This document shows, piece by piece, positions 30,296 to 38,814 of a DNA stretch of 64,000 nt. The notes below the pieces were generated by a model. It saw only the letters and a program-made list of their open reading frames with translations, ran no database searches and had not been told where the DNA came from. The position numbers and the translations under genes are program-made. Source of the DNA: Prorocentrum cordatum (Eukaryota > Sar > Dinophyceae > Prorocentrales > Prorocentraceae); assembly GCA_963575745.1 (NCBI GenBank), contig CAUYUJ010021041.1, positions 5,001-69,000 on the forward strand, written 5' to 3'. Every line of letters begins with the position of its first letter. Within the stretch, counting starts at the first letter, position 1.

Positions 30296-32281
30296 TCACC
30301 AACGCTGCGCCTCGAAGCTCCACGGAGGGCGCTCGGCAGGTCGCCCGCTCGAGCCCCACTCGACTTCACGCTGAGGAGGCGAGCCCTCAGGGGCATTGTC
30401 CGCAACTGCGGCATGATCAGAGGGCCACCACTGCGCGCCATCAGCGCCCCATTCGCTCGAGCTCCAGTCCCACCAGGACCAGCCCTGCCATCTCGTGGCG
30501 GGACTGCGCGCCTCCCATGCGCCGCTGCCGCTGGCGTCCCAGGACCCAGCCGCCACTGCGGCACAAGAAGGGGTCGCATCGTCGCCGTTGGCAGCTTGCG
30601 GCGGTGGCGTGTTCCCAGCTCGCTCAGCCCCAGCGTCTCTCCCCGCAACTGCGGTTCCCATCTGGGGTCGGACGCCCTTCCCCGCAACTGCGGTGTCCGC
30701 GTAGCTGCCCTTCTTGCCGCCCTTCTTGCCGCCCTTCCTGCCGCCCTTCCTGCGTTCCAACCTCGCGGCGAGTCTTTCAGGTGACCTGCGGCACGTATTG
30801 TGCGTGAAAGCCACCAGAGGGAAGTGCGCTCCGTGCCTCGCCCTGCCGAAGGCGCCATGCCATATCTTGTCGTCGAGGTTGCCCTGCTTCACTCTGAAGG
30901 GATAGCGCACCCAATCGTCGCGTTCCCTGCGCGCCATCCTTTGCTCGAACTCCGCATCTGCGGTCAAGGATTCGCCAGATGGCGTCAGGAAGGCGCGCAT
31001 CTTGTTTTCAACGGGCTCAGCCTTGGGCACGTAAGTCTGAAGCATCTTCCCAGGGCCATTCGTGTAGTCGAAGACAGGGAAAGACGGATCATGCTGGGTC
31101 GTCAAGAATCCGCCCTCACGGTCGTGCAGAACACTCAGGCCATGGTGAAGCTTGTACTGCCCAGGACAGTTTATGAACAAAATCGCCATGCTGTCTGCCC
31201 TGGGCTGGCCGCCTGCTGTCTTCCAGGGGGTCCACGCGGCGACGTCCACAGTCAGGCCGCAATTGCGGCACCAGGACACAAGCTGGAACATGCACATGTT
31301 GAAGTCCCCCATGCAGACCTTCACGTCCCATTCCCTGACGTAGGCGACGAACCAGTTGTAGAACTCATGGAGCTTCGTGACGCCCCAGTCTTGGTTGGCC
31401 AAGCTGTGGTGGACGTGCACCGCCATGACGTTGAAGGAGCCCCCCAAATGGGGCACGGCCTGGTCCAGGTGGACGCGCACCACCATCGCCCTGGAGTACT
31501 TGTTGTGCAGCTTTGGCGCAGGAGCCTCCGCAACTGCGGACTGTTTCTTCTTCTTCTTCGTTTTGGACTTCTCCTGCTTGTGGAAGAGTCTCGCAAAGTC
31601 TACGTGTTCAATGTGGCCGCCACTGCGGTCCCTCATGCCAACAAGGAGGGTCCCTGATGGCTCGCCGCCCTTAACGCACAGGTAGTTGTATTGAGTCCGA
31701 CTCCGAAACCTATCGTCCGCAACTGCGGCTGCACTGTCCCTCGCGTCGTGCTCCCCACTGAGTACCGCGCAGGTCTCGTCGTCGCACTCGCAGAGGGCGA
31801 TGATCTGGGCAGGGTTCGCGCGGAGCTGCGCCCACTCGTCCGCGCGTTGCGTGGGTCTAGCTGCAGTCCCTCCGAAGTTGGCCACGTAGAAGCCGACCCG
31901 TCCCGCTTCGAACTCCGTTTTCTCCTCCCATGCGTCGACAAGAGCTCTTTGTTTTTCCGACAGATTGCTTGTCTCGATGATGGGCACCCGTTTCCAGGTT
32001 CTCCGCGACGACAACACTCTCGGCATGTAGGAGTCATGTGCTGCCGCAACTGCGGCTCCCGCACCTCCCCGGGACTCAGCCTCGTCAGCGGAGGCAGCCG
32101 AGGACGCGACGGTGCTGTCGCCATCTTGCGTCCGCTGGTCGTCGTCATCATCCGCAACTGCGGCTTCCTCGTCTTTGCCTCCCTCCTCCTCCTCAGCGTT
32201 GTGGATGAACACCGTTCTGGCGAATCGAAATCCACGGTCCATACTCCCTGAGGATGCGCTCGGGCGCGCGGGCGGCCACAT
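30296..32281 (-). CDS. Endonuclease/exonuclease/phosphatase-like protein of the transposon
   Basis: About 661 codons from the ATG at 32281; the open frame extends upstream without an ATG. Residues 10-100 are acidic and Ala-rich. From about 100 it is globular: RKTWKRVPI-like basic start, AQIIALCECDD (the first EEP strand, with E in place), TLLVGMRD, FNVMAVHVHHSLANQ, and the catalytic-type strand DVKVCMGDFNMCMFQLV (GDFN). A GAHFPLVAFT segment sits where SDHFPL-type ends lie; the Asp is replaced by Ala, so catalysis is uncertain. The C-terminus is a Lys/Arg-Gly tract (RRKGGRKGGKKGGKKGSYAD) and a Trp/Ser-rich tail. Seven or more dodecamers fall in frame as Ala-Val-Ala. It is the last gene before the left end. 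DNA nicking or RNA cleavage are both possible. Confidence 0.6.
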   Translation of the reverse strand: MWPPARPSASSGSMDRGFRFARTVFIHNAEEEEGGKDEEAAVADDDDDQRTQDGDSTVASSAASADEAESRGGAGAAVAAAHDSYMPRVLSSRRTWKRVPIIETSNLSEKQRALVDAWEEKTEFEAGRVGFYVANFGGTAARPTQRADEWAQLRANPAQIIALCECDDETCAVLSGEHDARDSAAAVADDRFRSRTQYNYLCVKGGEPSGTLLVGMRDRSGGHIEHVDFARLFHKQEKSKTKKKKKQSAVAEAPAPKLHNKYSRAMVVRVHLDQAVPHLGGSFNVMAVHVHHSLANQDWGVTKLHEFYNWFVAYVREWDVKVCMGDFNMCMFQLVSWCRNCGLTVDVAAWTPWKTAGGQPRADSMAILFINCPGQYKLHHGLSVLHDREGGFLTTQHDPSFPVFDYTNGPGKMLQTYVPKAEPVENKMRAFLTPSGESLTADAEFEQRMARRERDDWVRYPFRVKQGNLDDKIWHGAFGRARHGAHFPLVAFTHNTCRRSPERLAARLERRKGGRKGGKKGGKKGSYADTAVAGKGVRPQMGTAVAGRDAGAERAGNTPPPQAANGDDATPSCAAVAAGSWDASGSGAWEARSPATRWQGWSWWDWSSSEWGADGAQWWPSDHAAVADNAPEGSPPQREVEWGSSGRPAERPPWSFEAQRW

Positions 32282-32608
32282 GCTTGCGTCTTCGCGTGCG
32301 CCACCTCGAGCCACGGTGGCTACGGAAATGGATCGTGAATGGGCATGGGGTCGGATGGAGGGAGGAGACAAAGAGGATTCGAGGAGTGGCAGAAGGAGGG
32401 CGAGGACTCAAAGGAACCGAAAGAACAACAAATGGACTGGCGGAGAAGCAGAAGGAGGGCGACGATTGCAAGGGACTGTGAAAGGATTATTTTCACAGCA
32501 GCAGGAAGACCGCAACTGCGGTTTTGCCTCATCTCCTGCCCGCGCGGGAGCCGCTTGGAAAAACAACTTCCCTCTGGACTTCCTGTGGGTCCGCAACTGC
32601 GGCCTGCA

Positions 32609-34504
32609 TCACGCTAGGGCTGGGATTACCAGCGCCATTTGCCCTCCCAGGGTTCTCACTGTTTCCGAATGCACGAACTGCGACAGCGCCGAACGGTTCC
32701 CAGACGCCGCGTCGTTCGCGACTTTTTGCAGCCACCCAGCAAACGTGAGCGGCCATTGCTCCTTGTGCTGCTTGCACATCTCCTCGTCCCAATGCGTCTT
32801 GAACCATGCCCACTCCCCCCTCTGCTCGTCTGAGAGGACGCCTTTTCCGCGAGCCAGGCGATCCAGAGCTGCCATCCTGTTTTTCTTGATCTTGAACTCC
32901 TCGGGATTCCACTGCGCTAGGGCGTGTTTGTTAGCCAAAGCCGTTTCCACCGCAACTGCGGCCTCCTTCTTTGCCCTCAAGGCGGCCTCGGCCTCTCGAA
33001 TCTGCTTCTTGAGATCGTGCAACGCCTTCGTCCTGTCGTTCGCTTCCAGAGCCAGGCGCCGCTTTTTCGCCACCACTGCGGCTTCGTGGTCTCGCTGGGC
33101 AGTCAACGCTCGTAGGACCTCGTTGTCCTCCCGCGCCAGCTCTCTCAACCGCTTCTTTTGTTTGTGTTGTTGCTGTCGGCAATCCTGCGCTAGTTTCTCC
33201 ATGCCCACTTGGCGCAGCATATCTTCCGCCTCGCGGAGCGTTTCTGCCAAGGACGTCGCCACTGCCACCTGCTCGGCCGCCTCTGCGTCGACCACGCAGT
33301 CCATGGATACCGAGGATCCTTGAGGCCCAGGTGCCGCAACTGCGGCATCGCACTGTTCCGCAAGAGCCTCGGCCCACGAGGCCTCCTCTTGCTCTTCGTC
33401 CTCCTCGTGCTCCTCGTGCACCTCCTCCTCCTCCTCCTCCCCGCCCTCCTCATCGCCCTCCTCGTGGCCTGGCTCCTGGCCTAGCGCTTCGTCGCCGAGC
33501 TTCTCCAACACGGAATCTGTGGCGTCGTGTTTCTCGTATTCGTGTATGAGACGCAGCACGTCATTGTAGGACCATTTCAAACGTTTCTGCTCGCATTCTT
33601 CCCTCACCTCCGCGACTGCGGTGTCCACTTTTGCTCGCAGCCCCCCTGCTTCCCAGAGTTCCGCCGCCTCTCGGCAAATCTCGAGATCTCCTGACTTGTC
33701 GAAGGGCGCTCGAATTCCCACTTTCAGGAAACCTTTCGCGGCGTCCAAGTGCAACTGCACATTCTCCAACACTGACAGCATCAAGTCGGCGCAATCGGAA
33801 CGCCGCAACTGCGGCACGTGCTTCCCCAACGCCATTTGCTGCACCAGCGCTTTGGTCTCGAGGGCAATGTACCGGCGCTTCACGTGCTGGTTCAAGTCCG
33901 TGTCCACGGGCTGCGCAACTGCGGTCGCCCCCCCGCCGTGAATGATCAGCACGTAGCCGCGCTGCCAGGCGAGTCTCCGCACAGCGTCTGCTTTGTGCGG
34001 GGAATGGTCGTCGGCCATGAGGATGCGCCACTTTCCCCGCAACTGCGGGTCGTCGGGCCAGGCCCGCAAGTGCCGCTGCAAGAATGATACAACGTCGTCT
34101 GCGCGGTAGGACCCCTTCTCGGACGTCGCCGTGCTCACCCAAGACGGATAGCCGCGACTGCGGGCATGTGCGGCCAAGCCCTCAGCGATGACAGATCCCC
34201 CCTTGAACATTAGCTCCGCCGGCGGTGGTCCGCAACTGCGGATGTCCTCCGCGTCGCTCGACACCGTCAGGTTCGCTGTCCACCGAGCCCTGCTGTCGTC
34301 ATGCGCCTCGACAAGCGGGACAATGCCACCCTTCACAGCCAAGGTCGGCTTCGAGGCCGACGACGACTCGTTGTGGTGAAAGGGCGACTGGTCCCAGTTC
34401 AGGATGTGCGGGTCGTACCCCAGAAGCTCCTCTGCAGCTGCGCGGACCCTGGCCACGTTCAAGATCATAGTCTCAAAACGAGATTGGAGCAACCATTTTG
34501 GCAC
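32609..34504 (-). CDS. DDE transposase, catalytic half
   Basis: 631 codons, probably entered from the preceding ORF by a frame change near 34530, because the frame upstream of the GTG at 34504 continues NRKYKVPKWLLQSRFETM. The RNase H-fold acidic residues are visible: HILNWDQSPFHHNES (first D), RILMADDHSPHKADAVRR (second D, the DNxxxH-like block), and TAVAQPVDTDLNQHVKRRY (third D in the QPxD block). This is the arrangement of the pogo/Tc1 DDE superfamily, which cuts and joins at TA sites. From about residue 300 a long coiled coil of Lys/Arg/Glu follows (acidic run EEGDEEGGEEEEEEVHEEHE, then heptad-like REAEAALRAKKEAAVAVETA), ending in an aromatic domain with RGEWAWFKTHWDEEMCKQH. The catalytic core looks intact. 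Confidence 0.75.
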   Translation of the reverse strand: MPKWLLQSRFETMILNVARVRAAAEELLGYDPHILNWDQSPFHHNESSSASKPTLAVKGGIVPLVEAHDDSRARWTANLTVSSDAEDIRSCGPPPAELMFKGGSVIAEGLAAHARSRGYPSWVSTATSEKGSYRADDVVSFLQRHLRAWPDDPQLRGKWRILMADDHSPHKADAVRRLAWQRGYVLIIHGGGATAVAQPVDTDLNQHVKRRYIALETKALVQQMALGKHVPQLRRSDCADLMLSVLENVQLHLDAAKGFLKVGIRAPFDKSGDLEICREAAELWEAGGLRAKVDTAVAEVREECEQKRLKWSYNDVLRLIHEYEKHDATDSVLEKLGDEALGQEPGHEEGDEEGGEEEEEEVHEEHEEDEEQEEASWAEALAEQCDAAVAAPGPQGSSVSMDCVVDAEAAEQVAVATSLAETLREAEDMLRQVGMEKLAQDCRQQQHKQKKRLRELAREDNEVLRALTAQRDHEAAVVAKKRRLALEANDRTKALHDLKKQIREAEAALRAKKEAAVAVETALANKHALAQWNPEEFKIKKNRMAALDRLARGKGVLSDEQRGEWAWFKTHWDEEMCKQHKEQWPLTFAGWLQKVANDAASGNRSALSQFVHSETVRTLGGQMALVIPALA

Positions 34505-34532
34505 CTTGTACTTGCGGTTCGGTTCTTCATGC

Positions 34533-36710
34533 TCAGGCCAGGAGCCACTTCACCACCATCAGCAACTGCGGGTCTTTCGGTTTGCCTCCCCGCTTCATTG
34601 TCTCCACGCAGTAGTCCGCGACGAGTTGCTTCGCCTTCGTAACCAGCAGGGATTGGGAGAACCTGGCCAACATCTTGGGCCTCTCCTCCGCAACTGCGGT
34701 TCGCTTGGCCACCGCCTTCCAGTCCACGGAGTACCTCATGTGGGACCACCACTCGTACAGAGCGGCTTCCAGCCATGGAGCCTTGTTCGGGCGCCCTTGG
34801 TTGCCCCGCGCGCGGCGTCGGCCATGCACGCCCGCCGTGCCATGTCCACCTTGTGTGCGCCAGTTTTGAAACCACTTGGAGACGGCCTGGCGCTGCTGGA
34901 CGACCCCCATGCCCTTCGGCCACGTGAACCGCTCGCAAAAAGACGCGATTGAATTCCGTGGCAGAACGCCCTCGCCCATCCAACCACAACTGCGTGCGTG
35001 CGCCTCCAGGTCTTTGCAAACCAGTTCGCGGTCTCTGAGCATGTGCGGGCACACGCGCCGCTTCTGTTCCGCAACTTCGGGTTTTGGGCGTGCGCTGGCC
35101 AGTGCGTGCGCCCTGATCTGCTCCTCCTGCAACGCCTCGGGCATAGCCTCAGCCATGGCAAGCAATATACCCATGTCCTGCACGCCCGTCTGCCACTCTA
35201 ACGCCGCCATGAGAGCGGGGCGTGGCGCGCTCGCCTCTCTCGGCGCCTCTGCTGGTTCGCCCTCGCCCTCGGAGTCGTGCAGGACCATGGGTCCAGCAGG
35301 GCCGCTGGCCCCGCAACTGCGGTACGCCCGCACCTCCTCCAAGGTTAGTTCCTGCGTGACAACGAGCATGTCGTGCAACCACGGTTCGTCCCAGCGGCGC
35401 ACCCCGAAATCGTACAGTTCCTCCCGAAGCCATTTGCGCGTCTCGGCATTTTGCGGTTTCTGCAACATCATCGCCATAAGGTCAATGCCGCAGTTTCCAT
35501 CGCAAACAGTCCCTAGGACCCATTGTCCCAGAGGACCGTAGAACCTGTTCAACGCGTCCGCCCCCTCAGAGCACACGCCACCCACCGCAACTGCGGCCAC
35601 CCAGTGGCGCACCTCATGGAGAGGGTTCTCGGGAGTCACGGGCCTGAGTTCCACCGTTGTCCATTCCCCGAACAGATCCTCAGCAGCGGCGAGTACGCAC
35701 GCCACGCCGTCGACGGCGCATGGCTCAGTGCACTTCTCCTTTGCCCAAGGCATGTAGAAGTCAAGGAGGTCCTTGCGGTTCTCGCCTTCCCACACGTAAG
35801 GTTGACGCCCGAACCGCAAGGCAAACAGCATGAAAGCTGAATACCCTATGTAGGAATTCTCGGACAGAATCTGCCTCAGGAGAGCCATCACGCGGTCAGG
35901 CACCGTCGCCGCCACTGCGGCCTGGATCTTTGGCGCGTCTTCCACAGGTACACCTTTCTCTGGCGCCAGGGGTGGCGCCGCGACTCGTGGCCGCAAGGCG
36001 TCGCCAACAGGCGCCGCAACTCGTGCTGCAGCCTTTGGGTCTGGGCACGGGAAGAATGCGACCTGCGTCTTCGACCAGTTCTCTGGCAGCGGCCGCGCTG
36101 GTGGCAAGCGTGCTGGAAGTGGTGTGTCTTTGTCCGCTTCCACTCCCTCAGGAGCTTCAACCGCAATTGCGGTCTCCTGCGCAGCAGGCGGGTCTGGTGT
36201 TGCGTGCACTTGAGCTGGAGGAGCTGGAGGGACTGCTGCTGCGGGTGCTTCGGGCACAGGGGCTGCTGGAGGTTTGGGTTCTGCGGGTGCTTCTGGTGCT
36301 GGAGCTGCGTGTCCTTCTTGCGCAGGAGCTGCGAGTTCTGCTGGTGTTGCTGGTGCTATGTGTGCAGGGGCCGAGGGAGCCGCAACTGCGGTGCCGCCTG
36401 GAGCCGCAACTGCGGGTGGTGGCGTCGCGCCCGGTCGCCAAGCAGACGGCCGCAAATGAAAGCGAGGCGGCTCAGCAAGGCCGTACTGCGACGCGGGCCA
36501 CTTCGCTAGGCACGGAAAATCCGCACATGCGTGCACCTTTATCTTCTTGGGGCACGGAACGCCGCTACTGCGGCTCAAGATGTTGGCGAGCCCAGTGGTG
36601 CCATACTTCGTTTTCCTCGGTGCGCAGCCGCTGTCGTAATGGAGCCACTCCACCTCGAAATGCGTTCCGTCCTCCTCGCCATACCATGTCCGCCCCACGG
36701 GAACATCCAT
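34533..36710 (-). CDS. DDE transposase, N-terminal DNA-binding half
   Basis: 725 codons from an ATG at 36710. Residues 1-80 form a Cys-containing domain (TWYGEEDGTHFEVEWLHYDS, then VHACADFPCLAKW). Residues 90-270 are an Ala/Pro/Glu linker. Residues 270-420 are globular with VCDGNCGIDLMAMML, which resembles the catalytic-Cys loop of OTU-type cysteine proteases (DGNC), though no matching His was found. Residues 560-725 carry CERFTWPKG, KWFQNWRTQGG and SLLVTKAKQLVADYCVE, a CENP-B/Tc5-like helix-turn-helix pattern normally just before the DDE domain. The frame ends KWLLA-stop at 34533, and the next ORF begins one register over 28 bp later, so the two probably make one protein of about 1360 residues. 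Confidence 0.65.
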   Translation of the reverse strand: MDVPVGRTWYGEEDGTHFEVEWLHYDSGCAPRKTKYGTTGLANILSRSSGVPCPKKIKVHACADFPCLAKWPASQYGLAEPPRFHLRPSAWRPGATPPPAVAAPGGTAVAAPSAPAHIAPATPAELAAPAQEGHAAPAPEAPAEPKPPAAPVPEAPAAAVPPAPPAQVHATPDPPAAQETAIAVEAPEGVEADKDTPLPARLPPARPLPENWSKTQVAFFPCPDPKAAARVAAPVGDALRPRVAAPPLAPEKGVPVEDAPKIQAAVAATVPDRVMALLRQILSENSYIGYSAFMLFALRFGRQPYVWEGENRKDLLDFYMPWAKEKCTEPCAVDGVACVLAAAEDLFGEWTTVELRPVTPENPLHEVRHWVAAVAVGGVCSEGADALNRFYGPLGQWVLGTVCDGNCGIDLMAMMLQKPQNAETRKWLREELYDFGVRRWDEPWLHDMLVVTQELTLEEVRAYRSCGASGPAGPMVLHDSEGEGEPAEAPREASAPRPALMAALEWQTGVQDMGILLAMAEAMPEALQEEQIRAHALASARPKPEVAEQKRRVCPHMLRDRELVCKDLEAHARSCGWMGEGVLPRNSIASFCERFTWPKGMGVVQQRQAVSKWFQNWRTQGGHGTAGVHGRRRARGNQGRPNKAPWLEAALYEWWSHMRYSVDWKAVAKRTAVAEERPKMLARFSQSLLVTKAKQLVADYCVETMKRGGKPKDPQLLMVVKWLLA

Positions 36711-37085
36711 GAGCGGTCGCGTGGCGAACGACTCGGGCCGGGCACTCGGCTGCGGGCTACAGAACTAGGAAGAGGGAGGGGAGGAGGGAGGAGCAACTGA
36801 AGACGATGCGGAGGGGCGAAGAAGGAGGTACATTTCAACAACGCCCGCGCGGAAGCCCCAATCATCGCGCGCACAGGGTTTCGATGCTTCACTCCATGCT
36901 TCTCTAAGAAAAACGCTCGCCCACACAAGTTGGCGCACTAAGGCGTGCACCCGTGGAACACCCTAAACCTTCCGCCTGCCTCCTCACACCGCCTCGCCCT
37001 CCGCGTGTTCACGCGCACCCAGCCACCCCGCAACTGCGGGCACTCAGTAGCCCCACCGCAACTGCGGCCCATACGGCTTCGGGCC

Positions 37086-38084
37086 TCAGTCGAACAGACT
37101 GGGGATTTGGAGCTCGAGGTAATCCAGAGCCGCTTGCTTGCGCTGGTGCTGCGTCATGCCCTCCCACTCGTAGTCGTAGCCCTTCACCGACTGCGCCGAC
37201 TGCCACTTCTTCTTTGTAAGTTTCTTCACATCCATCTCGATCCTTTTGCCCTTGTTGGCACACTCTCGCGTGATGGTCGCGACCCAAGCGCCCTTGAAGT
37301 CCCAAACGACGGTGAAGCCAGAGCCGCTCCCCTGCGCCACGGGGGAGTCGACCTCCTTTTGCTTCGCCAGCGGGGTGGCAGGGTCAACCGCCGTTGCCCA
37401 GTCCCTGTCCGCCACTGCGGCCTCGTCCTTGTCGCCGTCGTCGATGTCGGGGACACCGCCGAGGCTCACGTCGTCCACGATCATGTCGATCAGCCACCCA
37501 AGGTCTGCAGCGTCCAGCCACAACGTCCTCCGCTTGAAGCTGGCCACCCGCACGTTTCGAACGGCCGTGTCGTGCGGAAACTTCATGGGGCTCTTTGCGG
37601 GCATCTGTACGGAGTGCACAGTGGCTATGGCCGACTCCACGGCCTCGCCCCTGGGCAGGCCAGTAGTCGCCGCACGCGTTCCAGTCTTCTGCTTCTTGGC
37701 GCTGGTCGGGGTCGCTGCCTGCTTCTTCGTGGCGTCCGTGGAGCTGACCAGGGCCGACATGGGGTCATCTGCTTCGTCCCCCGCGTCGCCGTCGCTCTCC
37801 TCGTCCGCAACTGCGGCGCCGCCCTGCTTCGCGAGTTCTTTCTTCAGCGCGTCCCAGGCCTTGGAGGCCTTCAAGGCCCCTGCGGTCGGTTTACCTTTGG
37901 CGCACACCTTGAGCAGCCAAGCCTTTTGCATGTTCACGTGCACGAAGCTTATCTCTCCGAGGGGCCCTGCGTGGAGCACCTTGACATCCTTTTCGGGGAT
38001 GGGGGTGGTCTGCGCAAGCCAACCTCCACGGATGCACAAGACCTTCTCAACGCACACAGGGCTCCATTCGCTCGAAGTCGGCAT
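37086..38084 (-). CDS. Transposon cargo protein of unknown family, 332 aa
   Basis: I start at the ATG at 38084 (MPTSSEWSPVCVEKVLCIRG); the open frame continues upstream only through the palindrome at 38233-38343 and a GGCCTCCAGG repeat, giving a collagen-like leader that I regard as noncoding. Globular segments: WLAQTTPIPEKDVKVLHAG, EISFVHVNMQKAWLLKVC, then a Lys/Thr-rich linker, then VRNVRVASFKRRTLWLDAAD, GWLIDMIVDDVSLGGVPDID, and a final VVWDFKGAWVATITRE with GYDYEWEGMTQHQRKQAALD. No motif I can name. Three dodecamers are in frame. Confidence 0.6.
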   Translation of the reverse strand: MPTSSEWSPVCVEKVLCIRGGWLAQTTPIPEKDVKVLHAGPLGEISFVHVNMQKAWLLKVCAKGKPTAGALKASKAWDALKKELAKQGGAAVADEESDGDAGDEADDPMSALVSSTDATKKQAATPTSAKKQKTGTRAATTGLPRGEAVESAIATVHSVQMPAKSPMKFPHDTAVRNVRVASFKRRTLWLDAADLGWLIDMIVDDVSLGGVPDIDDGDKDEAAVADRDWATAVDPATPLAKQKEVDSPVAQGSGSGFTVVWDFKGAWVATITRECANKGKRIEMDVKKLTKKKWQSAQSVKGYDYEWEGMTQHQRKQAALDYLELQIPSLFD

Positions 38085-38232
38085 GTGTGCTACTGCGCTG
38101 GACACAGCCGCAACTGCGGGCAAGGCGGAGGTGCGGGCAGTGGGGCCGCGCGCGGTTGAGCCAGATGGCGAGACGAACGCCTCCCTGGAGGGCCTCCCTC
38201 GGTCCCTGCGATCCTCGCGCCTCCCTGGAGGG

Positions 38233-38343
38233 CCTCCGCCCTCAGAATGCTTCAAAGCAGTGCCGGGGCACTGCTTTGAAGCACCTGGGTGCTTCAAAGC
38301 AGTGCCGCGGCACTGCTTTGAAGCATTCTGAGGGCGGAGGCCC
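38233..38343. repeat. 111-bp palindrome in the middle of the transposon
   Basis: Outer arms CCTCCGCCCTCAGAATGCTTC and its complement enclose two hairpins with 16-bp arms GCTTCAAAGCAGTGCC / GGCACTGCTTTGAAGC (38249-38282, centre GG; 38291-38324, centre GC). The hairpin family is the same as at both ends of the element. 38340-38510 beyond it is a degenerate GGCCTCCAGG repeat. Confidence 0.9.
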
Positions 38344-38814
38344 TCCAGGGCCTCCGCCCTCAGCCCAGGGCCCTCCAGGCCCTCCAGGGCCTCCAGGGAG
38401 GCCCTCCAGGGCCTCCAGGGCCTCCAGGGAGGCCCTCCAGGGCCTCCAGGGCCCTCCAGGCCCTCCAGGGCGGAGGCCCTCCAGGGCCTCCAGGGAGGGA
38501 GGGAGGGAGTGAGGAAATGAGTAGTTTCGGCTTCCAACTTGGGAGGAAGGGGAGAAAGGAGGAGGAGAGAGGGAGGAAGTGGAGGAAGGGCGAGGGAGGA
38601 GAGGGAGAAGGGAGGGAGGAGGTCCGTTTCGAACCTCCGTGCTCGATCGTCAGCGGTCCGCTACTGCGGCATCAGCTAACAGAAGCAGTGACACTGCAAA
38701 CTACACGAGCGCTCCGCAACAGCGGTCACGCGTGCGCCCCCCCCTTCGGCCTGTTGCCCGCAACTGCGGTCACGCGAGCAAGCCGCCCTGACTGCCGCCA
38801 CTGCGGCTTCTTAA

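Noticed and set aside
36157-36441. Plus-strand Leu/Gly/Cys-rich frames over the transposase N-terminal half
   Set aside because: Shadows of the Ala/Pro/Glu linker coded on the minus strand.
38085-38537. Collagen-like N-terminal extension of the 37-kb cargo gene
   Set aside because: It translates the GGCCTCCAGG repeat and the palindrome; the globular protein begins at the ATG at 38084.
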